NCBI GenBank assembly: GCA_035236585.1
Contig: CP141128.1
Coordinates: 27,123,618 to 27,187,617 of the forward strand
DNA from: Warburgia ugandensis
Lineage: Eukaryota; Streptophyta; Magnoliopsida; Canellales; Canellaceae
Length of the DNA stretch: 64,000 bases
Reading direction: 5' to 3'
The first letter of the stretch is position 1, and each line of letters starts with the position of its first letter. The translations under genes and the position numbers were made by a program. Below are positions 1 to 14,382 of the stretch, in pieces. The notes under the pieces are model-generated. The model was not told the origin of the DNA. It saw only the letters and a program-made list of their open reading frames with translations, and did no database searches.

Positions 1-1729
1 GGTCCTATGTTTTCAAAACATTGAGGAGAATGTTTAGTTTAGGTTGGGGGTGTAGACATGCATGAGACTGCTGAGTTTTTCTTCATATTCTTGTTAAAAA
101 AAAAAAAAAAATTCTAAAAAAAGTCAAAAAATTTGAGATTTGAATTTTTTTTTAGGCCAAAGTTCCTTTACTATGATGAGAATTGGATTATCTGAGCTTT
201 AGTCTTTCTCCTACATTAGCTTCTTAATAGAAATGCGTATGGTTAATTGTACATCTTATTAACTTCTTGAAGTGTTTTATGAAGGTTAAATATCAAAATA
301 TACTTACACTCAATGCATAAGTCTAGATGTATTACAAACAATGCATAAGTGTAGACTAATAGATGGTTATGACTTAGAGACCCTGAGAAAATTAGTGGAG
401 ACTAACAAACCCAAGTGAGTATTAGAGAGTATCATTTTTTAAGGGTTATAAGAAATGCCATATTTTCTTTAGCATACATTACTTCGAAAGATCCTAGTAT
501 CTTTTGTTTTGGTCAAAATGCTAAGAATAAAAAAGGAGTACTAATTTTCTTTCTTGAATGTTTATTGACTCAGATAAGCTTTAAGAAACTTAGAAAATGA
601 TATAGGCCATCCTTGTTATAGCCTAGAAACTTAAAACCTACCCAGTATGTTAGACCAATATTTAGAACCTTTGAGCTTCTTGGCAAGCTTTTTCTTTTCT
701 TAAATCTCATTTACCTTTACGCAAAGAAACCCAAGTAAGAATATCCATTACCTACCTTTCAAAAATCAGTAGAGATGGTAGATAAAAGTTCAGGAAAAGT
801 AAAAAAGTCAAGGAAGTGAAAAGTATCAAAAGTACAAAGAAAAGTGCTCTTTCTCAGAAATCCAAGGAAAAGTGAAAAAAGTATAAAAGAAAAAGTAAAG
901 GAAAGAAATGTTGAGAAAAGAGGAAGGAAAATACAAAAGAGATATTCACTTCAAATATAGTCAAAGCAAAAAAGTTGTCCAATATTCATAGAAGACCTCT
1001 ACACAAATTCGAAACTTTGAATATTTATACCTTTCTTTTTAGAACCTATCTTAAGCCTACGTGTCATCCTATCCAAAGAGCTATTGATCTTAGGTGGAAC
1101 ATGGACTTAAAGAGGATATAAATAGGAAGGACTTAAGGTGAAATATTTCTACTGGCCTTGGTAATGACATCCATTCTAAGGGATCATATTCCTTGTCTCA
1201 TCAATGCTTAAAAGATTATGTGAGCCATTAGTCTTATTGGAGTTGGTCATATAGAGAGAGAATTTGTTTGACCTCTTTCTTTGAGAGTTTTACTTTTGAG
1301 TGTTTACTGGTGAGAAATTGAGATCAAGATATCTTTCCAAAGGAGCAATATGTATTTCTATTTAGAAGTTCTAACCTATATACCTGTACACACATGCACT
1401 CCGATATAGAACTAAAATAAAATGACTTTGGTATATGGGTAATTTGTAGAATTTTTCATTCATCTTTATTAAGTTGTTTAAGTCAATAGAGTGCTAATGG
1501 ATGAAAATTCTCTGAGATAAAGTAAAGGACTTAGCCTTATTGAATTTTGTGGTTGAATTCACTGCAAACCCTCATGAGGCCTAATTCGTCCATTAGGGGT
1601 AACCTAGGGGTTTAAGGGCTTGTTGCATATGCTAAATGCAATTGTGAGTACCAACAAAAATGGCAGCCACTTTTGTTTTCATGATTTTCACATGTTTTGC
1701 TTGGGACTAGCAAAATGTTGGATGGAGGG
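1..1729 (+). mobile_element. 3' internal non-coding region of an Athila/Tat-type Ty3/Gypsy element
   Basis: The stretch opens (about 20-55) with the signature that follows the last pol codons of Athila/Tat elements: an ACATTGAGGAGAATGTTTAG-like string, then a G-rich TTGGGGG. The same signature occurs in reverse complement at 52085-52105 and about 32650. An A-rich, repetitive AAGTAAAA/GAAAAGTG stretch (about 780-930) and a short AGAGAGAATT block (about 1250) are typical of the region between pol and the 3' LTR. It ends in TTGGGACTAGCAAAATG and a purine tract (GGATGGAGGG, 1720-1729) that would be the polypurine tract. The pol itself lies before base 1. No gene is visible; the small open frame at 415-600 looks accidental. 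Confidence 0.65.
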
Positions 1730-4388
1730 TGTAATGTGTTTAATTTTGTATAAAATGTACCCAACTAGTTGCTAATGTGTCACAAAATATAATGTTAATT
1801 TTAGGGCTTTCTCAGAATTTTGTAACACATGCATTTGTGACCCAATAATTGAAAAGTTTGATATTTTACAAGTTCAAGAGCTAATCCAGAGTAAGTATGT
1901 GAATGATCATAATTTTTTAGGACTTAGTTAAGGTTTTTAATCTTTTGTAGGTGTTGAGAAGGTAATCCAAAAGATGAGCTTCATCAACATAAGAATTGAA
2001 GCCATTTAAGACGTTTCCTAGTTTAATTAGGAAACCTAAGTAAGCCAAAGCCTAAATGTCATCAATATAAGGTGTGATGAAGGTTGAATACTATCTTAGG
2101 GTAAGTAAGGAAGTAATTAGAGAAGGAAAAGGTGACTAGAAATGGACCTGAGCCCAAGCCATTCATTTCCCTCACCTTTGCATGGGAGTCATTCAGGCCA
2201 CCTTAGCCATTCAAGGCATGAAAAAGTGTGATTAGCTACATGTGCTACTCAGGACTTTAAGTCAAGCATTGAAGCCACTTAATCCACAAGGAATGAACCA
2301 TCAAAGTGAGACATCAAGCCATGGATGAATGCCACATGAAGCCACACAATTGGAGCATCAATTCCAGCAACTATCCTATGTTAAAGTGTGATTTTTAAGA
2401 GGTTTTTGGATAGATAATTGTAAAAGGTAAGATGATCATGCATTAAGGGACCCAATAAGAGAGAAAACTCCACCTTCTTGATCCATTTCCCATCCCTAAT
2501 CCACCATTCACCCTAGGGTTCCACGTTTTTTACTTAAGGAGGGAACCACCTTCCTAGAATGTGATGCCTCCCCCTTGCTTAGTAGGAAATTTCAAGTGGT
2601 TTCCTAATTAGGAGATCTCTAGATCTAAGTCCATTCAAAGCACATCAAAACCTAGCTTTTTTACTAGCTTTTATGTTTTTATTTTCTTTTTATACCCTCA
2701 TTCTTCCCACCGTTCAAAACCACCTCAAGAAGGGGGCTAGAGGCCCACACTTCCTCCTTAAGAAAAAGATGTGTCCCCCTTTCTCATTTTGGAAAGTAGC
2801 CAGCCATCTCTCTTACATCATCTTGACAACATCACTCTTTACCTAACATTCCTCCCTTATTCTCCACTTGAGCCCTAGATCTAGATCTCCTTCCCTTTCC
2901 TAGATGAAGTCTTCACTAAACTGGAAGCACAAACATTATAAATACCCCATGGAGTTCCACATTTTTGCTCAAGTAGGGTTGGGTGAGACAACCTTGAAAC
3001 ATAAATCTTCTTTGGTGATCTTTGTTGCTGGACTTTGGCATTATTTTGGTTCTTTTCTTCCTTTGTATTTCTTGTTATTTTCTCTCCAATTCTAGGTTAG
3101 TAGTTTACATCATAGCTTTAGTTTCATAGTTCTTTTGGTTTATTTTTGATTTCTTGTTCTCTATGCATCTTTCTAGATTTAATTCCTTTTGTTATGGTTT
3201 CAATCCCATCAGTTTTTCTTGCTCATTCCCTAAAGATTCAAGTTAGTTCCTCTCTATTAGTGACAACCAAGAGAAGAAATAACTTGCAACCTCCTTAGGA
3301 AATTCACATTTTCTTTCTTAATTCGAGCCTAGTTTTAGATGTAATTTTCCCTGCTTTAGTTCATCATCTTAGCCATCTTGTCTCTTGAATTCCTTTCTAT
3401 GCTTTCTTTGCATGTTAGCTTATTTTAGTTTGTGATCATTAGATTGAATTTTTGTTGTCATTTAGATTAGGATTCAGGCCATAGTTTATTGCACAATTTT
3501 CAAAATTTTGCACTTGTTTAGGCACAAAATTTTTGATGTAAGTTGGTGATGATTCAATATAGTTTCTTGAGAATCCTCGTTATGAAATGTTTCTTTCATC
3601 AAATTAATTTGGATATGGGTTGTTATCTTGCATTAAATTTGTTGTTTCAATTCCTTTATTATGGTTTATTTGGTTAACATTCTCAAGTGCTTAAAAAATG
3701 GAAAATTTTCCCCTTAAACTTGGTGCTTTCTTTCCATCCATCAAAACACTTTACTTGCTTGAAGCCTTAGGAACCCATTTAGATTTTTAGTTTTTTTATT
3801 AGATTCATAGCTTAGGTTGCATGTTTTTTTGCCTTGGAATCATCAAAATTGGCCATCTTTGGACCTATGAGCCATGCATACAATCCATGCCTCATGCACA
3901 TGGTACTTGGGCACTTTTCCTTTGAATTCTAATTAGTTTAGTTTCTGAATCTAGTTTTAATAGTAGTTAATCCATTTTTTGCATCTTAGTTAGGTTTAGA
4001 AAGTTTCTTTTTTGAGTTTTAGAAAGTTTCATTTTTTGTAAATTTTAGTTTAGGAATGTGATAATTTAGGAAAATTTCCTTTTTTAATAGATTCCTTAAG
4101 TTAGCTGCTTAGTTTAATTCATACTTGTTTTTTATGAGTTTCTTTTGTTAAGTGCATGTTAGTTAGCTTGGTTTCTAATTCCATTTCTTACTTTTGATTT
4201 TAGCAAGTTTCTTGCAATTTTTGCTTCTAATTTCAAATCAATTCAATCTCTCTCTTTGGCTGCAGTTAAGAACTTTAAATAAGATCCATCCATCAAACAA
4301 ATTTGTGAGATTCCTCAAGGGTTCGATATCTCTCATGTACAATACTACTTTGATTCATGTACTTGCGAGTAATTTTAAAGCCACATCA
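1730..4388 (+). mobile_element. 3' LTR of the Athila/Tat-type element
   Basis: It begins TGTAATGTG directly after the purine tract and ends CCACATCA, a TG...CA pair. Its last 80 bases hold the ATTCCTCAAGGGTTCGAT ... CATGTACTTGCGAGT sequence that marks the 3' end of Athila/Tat LTRs; the reverse complement recurs at 6727, 38690 and 39500. Positions about 1735-2000 match 48470-48680, for example CATAACACATGCA and AGCTAATCCAAGGTAAGTATGTG. No primer-binding site follows, which agrees with a 3' LTR. The 5' partner lies outside the window, so the insertion duplication cannot be tested. Short open frames inside it (2904-3095, 4194-4463) are not convincing genes. Confidence 0.6.
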
Positions 4389-6726
4389 CTTAGCAATCAC
4401 TATTTTGCAATTTTCCTTTCTGGGTTATTTCTTTTGACATCAAGTGAATTTCCTCAAGGTTAAGCTTGAGCATTTCTTATAAACATTAATAAGTTTAAAC
4501 CATCCAAAAACAATAGCTAAAAACCTTTAAAGACCATGGCAAAGCAGTGCTAGCAGTCACTTTATATGTTACCAATATGGTGGAAAAACACCTAACTTAC
4601 AGGCATTAAGCTTTAGCTTCCTTCACTCACTTTTCAATCAGGTTTGTAGGTATGAGACATCATTTTACCAAGCTTATTCTACCATGGAAACAATGGTAAA
4701 ATCCTTTTAGAAAATAGATCCATATCTCACATGAAAACATCACCAATCACATAGCACTTATTGCTACCCAAAACCTGCAAGACATATACTACATTCCATG
4801 CTTTTAAAACTCATGTAACAATTAGAGTTCCATGCTATTTGAAAATAGCTAAACACTAGGGATATTAGGATAACAAACTATCATATACCAATAACAAAAC
4901 TCTATGATTAATTGATGCATTAGATGTTACAAACATGTATTATAACTCGGCATTAATTTCTATAGAAAATAGCAATCTTGCAGTGTCCATTTCAATTTAC
5001 TTCCAGCCAAGAAAAACACCTATAATCTGAAATCACATTTACAAATTCCAAGCATGATTCAATAAAGTATCAAGCATCACAATATAGCAGCAATTTCCCT
5101 TATAAATCAGTCATTTTGCACAACTAGCTACTGTTAGAAACTAGGCACCATTTTCCATGCTTTAGAGCTCAATGAAAACAAGCTAGAATTCCATGCCACG
5201 AAGAAGGAAATACCATCGAAGATTCTAGATTAATAATTCGTAATTATAAAAATGTAAGTCCCACTATTTTAGCATGCATTAGACACATGAAATTCAATTG
5301 GAACTAGGCATCACCCTATAGAAAATTGTAGAGACTGACACCCACACCATACACCATAACTTCATAATTTTTATGAAGCTCTAATAACAAATGGAAGTAA
5401 GTTGGGCCACAGAATGTAGGGCAATTTTTTATCAAGTTTGTGAAGAAATTTCATCCATATATTAAGCTCAATTTCACTTCATATGTATGGAAGAGATGGG
5501 AATAATTTTTTGCAGAAAACTAGAAAAAATTAACGTCATTTCCATGCTTCTAAAGGCTAGGAAAAAATACAAAAGTTTACACCCATTTCAGCCCAATCCA
5601 TTACTTAAGAATCTTTTGTGATTTTTTCATTAAACCAAGAAAAAATCCCATCCAAATTCAGGAGATAATGGGCATGATCTCAGCTTGAGAATCATCCTTG
5701 AAATCAATTATACATGTGCAAAAATTGGGCATTGAAATATAGCTACATGTAAGAATGAATTCACATGATATTTTGACAAAACCTCTCATACACTGGTATA
5801 CACCACTATATCATGCATAGAGAATAGAAACCAAAAATCAAGTGATTCCATGATCCTCTTTCAACATATGAACCAGACGCATAGTGCAGTCTATAACACT
5901 ATAAAACTCATATAAAACCTTCAAATTTGCTTTAAAATTTTGGAAAGAAAACCATGGATTACACTGGAGAATCTCCTATGCCCCCTACCTAAGAAGTGAA
6001 GCTCCATGTTTCTAAGCTTTTTTGTTGATCCCAAGCTTCCAAGCAAGCTAGAACTCACAAACAGTTCAACACCTCTTCCTTCTTCTCCTCTCCTCTTCTT
6101 TCTCTCTTCTCCTCTATTTTCTTCTTCACTAGGTTGGACACATGAAGCACCCAACCTAGGAGATTGACGCATGAAGCATGCAGCCTAAGTGATCTCTCCC
6201 TTTATCATTATATAACCCACTTACTTGTTTAGGTGGGTGAGCTGTGTGGATTCAGCCAGCTGCCCACCATGCCACATGCCAGCCCCCATCACGTTTTGCC
6301 CCTTAGTTAAATGCATGTGTGAGCTACCTTAAAGCAAGACACCTTTCCATGCATGCATGGTCCACACTATGAAATCTACTAATTCACCGATTATGCCACC
6401 CATGTTTCTATAATTATTTGTTCATATGATCATGCATTAACTTACCTAAGTTTACGTATTCACTTATTCATATGACATGCATTATCTCACTTAGTTTCCT
6501 TAATTATAATCATTCCTTCTTTCATTATATTAAGCTATATTTCAATTCCATGCAATATAAAGTTTTCTATGTTAACTCACTTAAATTCATTTCTTATTTC
6601 ATTTCATATAAATTCTCTTTTTAAACCACTTCACCTAAGTGGATGAATGTATGGGCTACTTACTACCAATGATTAAATGGTTCAAATTAATTCATTTTTC
6701 ATTAGATAAAAGCACAAGGCTTATGG
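4389..6726. other. Unassigned AT-rich stretch between two inverted Athila/Tat LTR ends
   Basis: I recognise no coding domain. A pyrimidine-rich block at about 6075-6135 and a TATATAA-like string at about 6208-6215 resemble an LTR or promoter leader. A short motif on the shared theme of GAAGCA next to CCTAGG is repeated around 6128-6185. It may be a solo LTR of another family or flanking host DNA; termini were not found. Confidence 0.3.
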
Positions 6727-7445
6727 TGCATATGTTAATATTACTAGCAAGCACATGAATCAATATAGTAATTGTATACGAGCGAGGTTGATCCCATGAG
6801 GAATCTCATGGTTCTATATGTTGATTAAATCTTGCTTAAACCACTTATCCTAGCCAAACAGAGATTGAATTTGATCTAAACTAGGAATGTAAATAACATG
6901 GAAATAGAAACATGTATGGAATTACAAACAGAAACTAAAGGAAACTTTCTAAAAATAAAGATCTTCAATGGAATTAGAAACTTTTCTGACTAACATGTTA
7001 AAAACTAGCATTAGAAAATACTTAAAACCAACCTAACATGCATCTAAACTTAGACAACAATTAAAGAACCTCAAAACTGGACAAATAAAACATGCAAGAA
7101 TGGGGAAACAAGAACAAAATAAAGCACATGGGATAAGGTAAAGTGCACATGATTCTATGTAAACTATGATGCATGAATGGGACATGAAATGTGGCATGAT
7201 TATTAAAGATTTAAGTATGGAATTATGATGCTTTATGCATGAATGGACATGGGTCTGATGTGCATTAAAGCTTGAATGGAAGATGCATGGAAAGTAAGCA
7301 CAAAACATAGTATGACAATAAGGAAAAGTGCACACAAACCATAAGTTTTATTGAATTGAAATTCTTACAAAAAGAGGCACATACATTGGAAGCCTAGAAA
7401 GTAAAATTGGGCATTATTCTTGGCATGAAATTATAAAGTAATGAC
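6727..7445 (-). mobile_element. Athila/Tat-type LTR fragment (inverted)
   Basis: From 6727 the plus strand reads TGCATATGTTAATATTACTAG, then GCAAGCACATGAATC and GAGCGAGGTTGATCCCATGAGG. This is the reverse complement of the LTR end seen at 4305-4388. The next 300 bases, rich in GAAACTTTCTAAAA and AACATGCATC, match the inverted 3' part of the LTR at 1730-4388. The right edge, where it meets chromovirus-type LTR sequence, is approximate. An open frame at 7033-7335 on the minus strand lies inside it and is not a gene. Confidence 0.55.
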
Positions 7446-7864
7446 TTCAAAGATTTGGTTTTTTGGCATAAATTTTCCTCTTATTTAAGAAGTGATTCAA
7501 TGTTTAATCACTTTATTGCTTATTTATGCATACCAATAATGTGGATTTTCCTTCATACGAATATCTTGTGATTTTACCTGTACTGATGTTGTACATAAAT
7601 AGATTTAATACTAGATGAATTTTATGTGCTAATTGTGTTACATGTGCTTATGAGGTATTTTAAGTTGGATTGGCATGGATTTGCCTATTTTATGAGCTGA
7701 TATATTATGAGATGATTTAAGATAGATTTGCTTACTCCATGAGATGATTTAACATGGATTTTCTTACTTCATGTGAATTCAATTATAATAATGTGTTGTG
7801 TGTTTAGAATCTACGAAAGCATTCTATTCTTTAAAACATATTTATAAATGGCCTGAAATTCCAT

Positions 7865-8345
7865 TTGTATTTGGCTTTATGTAAACTACTAAATTAGATA
7901 TTCAGAATAGCTACCAAGTACATGCATGGTAAGATATTTTAATCTTTACAATATCTTAGGTTTGATGTAATTGACTTGAGCAATAAGTAGCTCTAGCTAG
8001 AGGGAACCTTGAATGAAGACAATTGTAGCACTCAATTGTGTTAGGCTTTTATATGGTAGCTTCTAGGTGGCAGGCTTCAAGGTGCTCATGGTATGGTCCT
8101 AGTTTGGGCAAAGATGACTGTGAGATGTTTTAACATGCATGATTTGATTCATGATTTGGTTTTTGGCATAAATTTATGTTAAGTACCAAATTAAATATTC
8201 AAAATAGCTACCAAGTATAGGCATGCTAGGATATTGTAACATTTACAATATCTCAGATTTGAAGTAATTGACTTGAGAAATAAGTAGCTCAAGCTAGAAG
8301 GAACCTTGAACAAGGACAATAGTAGGGCTAGATTGTGCTGACAAT
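7865..8345 (+). repeat. Direct duplication of about 290 bp inside the LTR fragment
   Basis: Two diverged copies (about 7865-8152 and 8153-8345) share GAATAGCTACCAAGTA, the hairpin, GTAATTGACTTGAG and AATAAGTAGCTC...GGAACCTTGAA. Both carry the conserved hairpin. Confidence 0.6.
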
Positions 8346-8477
8346 GTAAGTATATAACTTCTTTTTGATTTTTTGGACATGTGAGTGAATGTGTTTATAT
8401 AATTGGATTGTGAGCTATGATTGAATAAATCCTAGAATACATTAATTATAAACTATTAGTATTATATAATTTTGTAA

Positions 8478-8661
8478 AGGGGAGCCTTGGCGCAATGGTA
8501 AAAGTTGTCATCATGTGACCTTGAGGTCATGGGTTCAAGGTGTGGAATCAACCTCTTGCAAAATGCAAGGTAAGCCTACCTACTATAGGCCTTTGTGGTC
8601 CACCCCTTCCCTGGACCTCGCATAGGCGGCAGCTTCGTGCAACAGGGCTGTCCTTTTTTTT
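8478..8661 (+). mobile_element. Au-type SINE with target-site duplications
   Basis: A tRNA-derived head starts GGGGAGCCTTGGCGCAATGG (box A region), with a box B-like GGGTTCAAGG at about 8530. The body follows the plant Au SINE pattern: CCTCTTGCAAAATGCA, AGGTAAGCCTACCTACTA, TTGTGGTCCACCCCTTCC, CTGGACCTCGCATAGG, GCTTCGTGCA and a closing T run. It is flanked by a near-perfect direct repeat of about 19 bp, GTATTATATAATTTTGTAA, at 8459-8477 and 8662-8681 (one extra T in the right copy), as expected for LINE-driven insertion. Its length of about 184 bp suits the family. SINEs of this type use RNA polymerase III promoters and borrow LINE machinery. An RTE LINE remnant lies next door, but a partnership is only a guess. 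Confidence 0.9.
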
Positions 8662-8763
8662 GTATTATATAATTTTTGTAATGTGTTTTCTTTGATTGAG
8701 ATGACACTCGGTGTCTTGTGAAAAATATTTTTACAAAATTAAAATAGGTTTTCGTTGTTTGCA

Positions 8764-9004
8764 TTTGAAAAATAAAGAAAAATTTGTTTAAAAGCCTAGG
8801 TCATCATAGATCACACAAAATACTAGAGGAGCATCTTCATTTGCTCCAACTCCCTTAGCTTCTCAGGTAACCTCCTTCCCAATCTCTTTGCTCTCATGAA
8901 TTATAAATCCCAAGCATTGAAAATGTTCTTTTAAGAAGACTTTTTGGTTTTCAATCTTTACTAGTGCCCCATTCCTTCTCCTTGCTAAAATTGCATTCCA
9001 TATA
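8764..9004 (-). pseudogene. RTE-type LINE reverse transcriptase, 3' fragment
   Basis: Translated on the minus strand, this piece keeps the segment after the RT core of plant RTE-type LINEs. It shows MECNFS, then VKIENQKVFLKEHFQCLGF and IIHESKEIGKEVT, matching the family pattern of a basic RRRN, V-x-I-x-Q, F-x-Y-L-G-S and I-x-x-D-G-E-I. A decayed W-K-R-C...LCD...P stretch follows to about 8775. There are frameshifts and stops. It continues the LINE at 14383-16560: the two parts join at codon level if the insertion at 9005-14382 is removed. The rest of the LINE 3' end is missing, lost at the boundary with the LTR fragment on the left. Confidence 0.65.
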
Positions 9005-11975
<2,971 letters not shown>

Positions 11976-12060
11976 TTATATTCTACACTCACAAAAAATT
12001 TTGTCCTCGAAATTCAAGGTAGCTCAATGAACAACTTAGGAAATTTTTATCTCATCTTGA
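11976..12060 (-). pseudogene. Chromovirus pol C-terminus and purine-tract junction
   Basis: On the minus strand, MR-KFPKLF-like residues are followed by NFED (frame-shifted), then an A-rich version of the purine tract and the LTR start. This is the layout of plant chromoviruses, where a chromodomain tail with a Y/F-P-x-L-F pattern and an N-F-E-D-E end lie just before the polypurine tract. The counterpart at 45096-45160 keeps FEDEI. Only this tail survives. Confidence 0.45.
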
Positions 12061-12702
12061 TTATTGATTTTCATGTATGCGTAGTGCATATGCCTATTAT
12101 TGATTCTCAATAAACTATAGTGCCTCCATGCAATATTAATTGAGTTGATCTTTGATCCATGATTTCATGATAAGGAATTAGTAATGTCATGTTTTATGTT
12201 TCAAATTTTTTATAATATACCTATTGATACACGAGTTTGATGTTGTTCATTTTAACTAGTCTAGATTGCATGATCTATGGTAGGTTGCTCTAAGATTTCC
12301 ATATTTTTAGAATACTTGTATTATTATTATCAAATATTATGTTTTGATAAATTATTAGATAAATGAGATAAGCATGTTGTCAAAGTTTCATTTGTGTTGT
12401 AAATAAAAAAATTTAAACATGATATGAGTTTTATTCCATGTTTTATAACTCATGCATGCTATATTTTGAAGCATAGACAATATTATTCATGCAATGTACA
12501 ATTTATCAATGGTTTGAATCGTAAAATATATTTATAAGATGTTGTTGAGTAGTATTGGGTGCAAGCGTACCCGTATTTTTCTTGCATATGCTTTGAATAT
12601 CCATCATATGTTTTACATGAATTTTATTATTAATTTTTTTTTAATAGTTATGGAAGAATGTGTGATTTCACTTTTGCTTATATGATTTAAATTATTTGAT
12701 TT

Positions 12703-13160
12703 TTGACATGGCTCATAAGTTGGTCATTATTGAGAGTTGGTCTTGGCCTAAAAATTAGGTGACTTGCAATAGTTAGAATAGAGCTCATGGGAGCATGGTT
12801 GTGCCACTCAGTAATAACCCCAAGAGGGTATATAATGTGATTGTTGATGCGAACTAACATGTTGATCATTCTCGAGAGTTGGCCTTGGTGTAAAAACTAG
12901 GTGACTTGAGAATGTTAGACTAAAGATCATGGTAGGATGGTTGTACTACTCGTGAGACTTAGACTGGAGCCTGTGGTAGCATGGTTGTGCAACTCAAGTG
13001 TTAAGCCCAAATGGGTGTATGATGTGATCGTTAACATGAGCTAATGACAATCATTCTCGAGAGTTGGTTTCAGCCTAAAAAAAATAAAATTAAGAAACTC
13101 ATGAGAGTTAGACTAGAGCCTTTGGCATGATGATTGTGCCACTCAGTGATTAAAAGATTG
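12703..13160 (+). repeat. Three diverged tandem units of about 120-190 bp
   Basis: Each unit contains CGAGAGTTGG, CCTAAAAA-TAGGTGACTTG, GTTAGACTAGAGC, TGGTAGCATGGTTGTGCCACTCA and a GGGTGTATGATGTGAT block, in that order. Units start near 12703, 12848 and 13035; the second has an inner partial duplication. Confidence 0.75.
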
Positions 13161-13795
13161 TCAGATTGTTTAGATGGACATAATGATACATTGATTGGTA
13201 GTTACATATTGATTTTATTGATCAATTATGTGTTTGCAGATTTCTATAGATTGTATTTTTCAATTGACTATATGTATATGAAAGTTTGACATTTTTGCAC
13301 ATCCTTCAACATGTTTCACATTATGCTTATGTTGGATTGTGCATATTTCAATATTTTTGCGATTTTCAATGAATTGAGAATTTAATATTAATTTTGATTT
13401 AAATGGAATGCATTAGCATAGGCACGTTGACATTTTATACTTACATTGTACATATTGAAAGCTAATCCAGGATTGGACATTGTTATATGGATATGTTTCA
13501 TGTGTTTATGATTTTGAGAGATGCATCATGTTATCTCGAGCTGAATTATAGATTAGCATGATTTTACTTTGAAATAGATGCATTAGTTTTGTACTTACAA
13601 CATATATGATATGATTTCATCCTAGACCATTGTTCATTTACTTGTGATTCTTCATATTACATCTTACTTTATTTAGAACTGATTTGAAAATGGCATGAGT
13701 TCACATAGATAGAGCATGAAAATTATATTTGTATCATAAATTCTTATTTTTACTTGTAAGTGAATCTTATTTCGCCTACATATGCACAAGCTTGT

Positions 13796-13826
13796 TGAGA
13801 TATTGAAGTTTGTTTACAATATCTCA
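13796..13826 (+). repeat. LTR hairpin motif
   Basis: Perfect 10-bp arms TGAGATATTG and CAATATCTCA enclose an 11-base loop; plus-oriented version of the conserved chromovirus-family hairpin. Confidence 0.7.
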
Positions 13827-14382
13827 GATTTGAAGTATTAGAACTGATGGAAGGAAAAGCTCAAGTTAGATACATGATATAGATCTAGTTTGTGGTTACA
13901 GGAGACTAAGAACTTTTGGAATTTGAAGGTGAGTTTAGAAGTTAAGATTTGTATTACAATTTCATTTGAGAATGTAAGCGTATGTGTAAATTGAAGTCTT
14001 TGACTCATATTTTTTCATTAAAAGTGTGTGATACGGAGTGATTGTGATTGGAAGTTCTTTGATGTTTGTTAAATTGATATTTATTTTCTTTTGAAACTTG
14101 AAAACTATTTGAAAGGTTTATCAATTGATTTGCATTGCATGTGTTAGTGTAATTGTCCAAAAACCATATGAGATGCTATCAAACTTTTAGTAGGAATAAG
14201 AAACTCATTTTATTGTTAAATTTTTGTGTTTTTGAATTAAATGATACTCGGGGTTATTACAAATGTTTTTCAAAGAATTTGTTTTGTTTTGTTTTTTTTT
14301 TTTGCTATTTTGTTTTCAAAAAGAATTTCAAACAAAAGATATCATGTATTTAAAAAGTATTACAAAGACCTAGGGTGTCACA

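Larger units (their letters stand above)
7446..8763 (+). mobile_element. Chromovirus-type LTR fragment, 3' portion
   Basis: It contains two copies of the GATATT...AATATC hairpin motif typical of this LTR family (7930-7958 and 8230-8252). After the second copy it keeps the family's GATGACACTCGG-like block near its 3' end, as in 14225-14250. The end at about 8763 (GTTTGCA) abuts LINE sequence. An Au SINE interrupts it at 8478-8661. The 5' part of the LTR is missing. Confidence 0.45.
12061..14382 (+). mobile_element. Chromovirus-type LTR arm, plus orientation (right arm)
   Basis: It carries the family hairpin at 13796-13826, preceded by AGCTTGT exactly as in the copies at 36330 and 46021. It ends in TTCAAA...TATTACAAAGACCTAGGGTGTCACA-type sequence (about 14260-14382), homologous to the last 150 bases of the LTR ending at 46523. 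The 5' part of this LTR is absent: similarity to the left arm starts near 12070. A tandem repeat occupies 12703-13160. Confidence 0.55.

Noticed and set aside
8478..8550. A tRNA gene
   Set aside because: The tRNA-like head belongs to an Au SINE; no cloverleaf or 3' acceptor stem was evident.
14248..14262. GGGGTTATTACA as an LTR terminus
   Set aside because: Alignment with 46380-46523 places it inside the last 150 bases of a plus-oriented LTR; the real end is at 14382.
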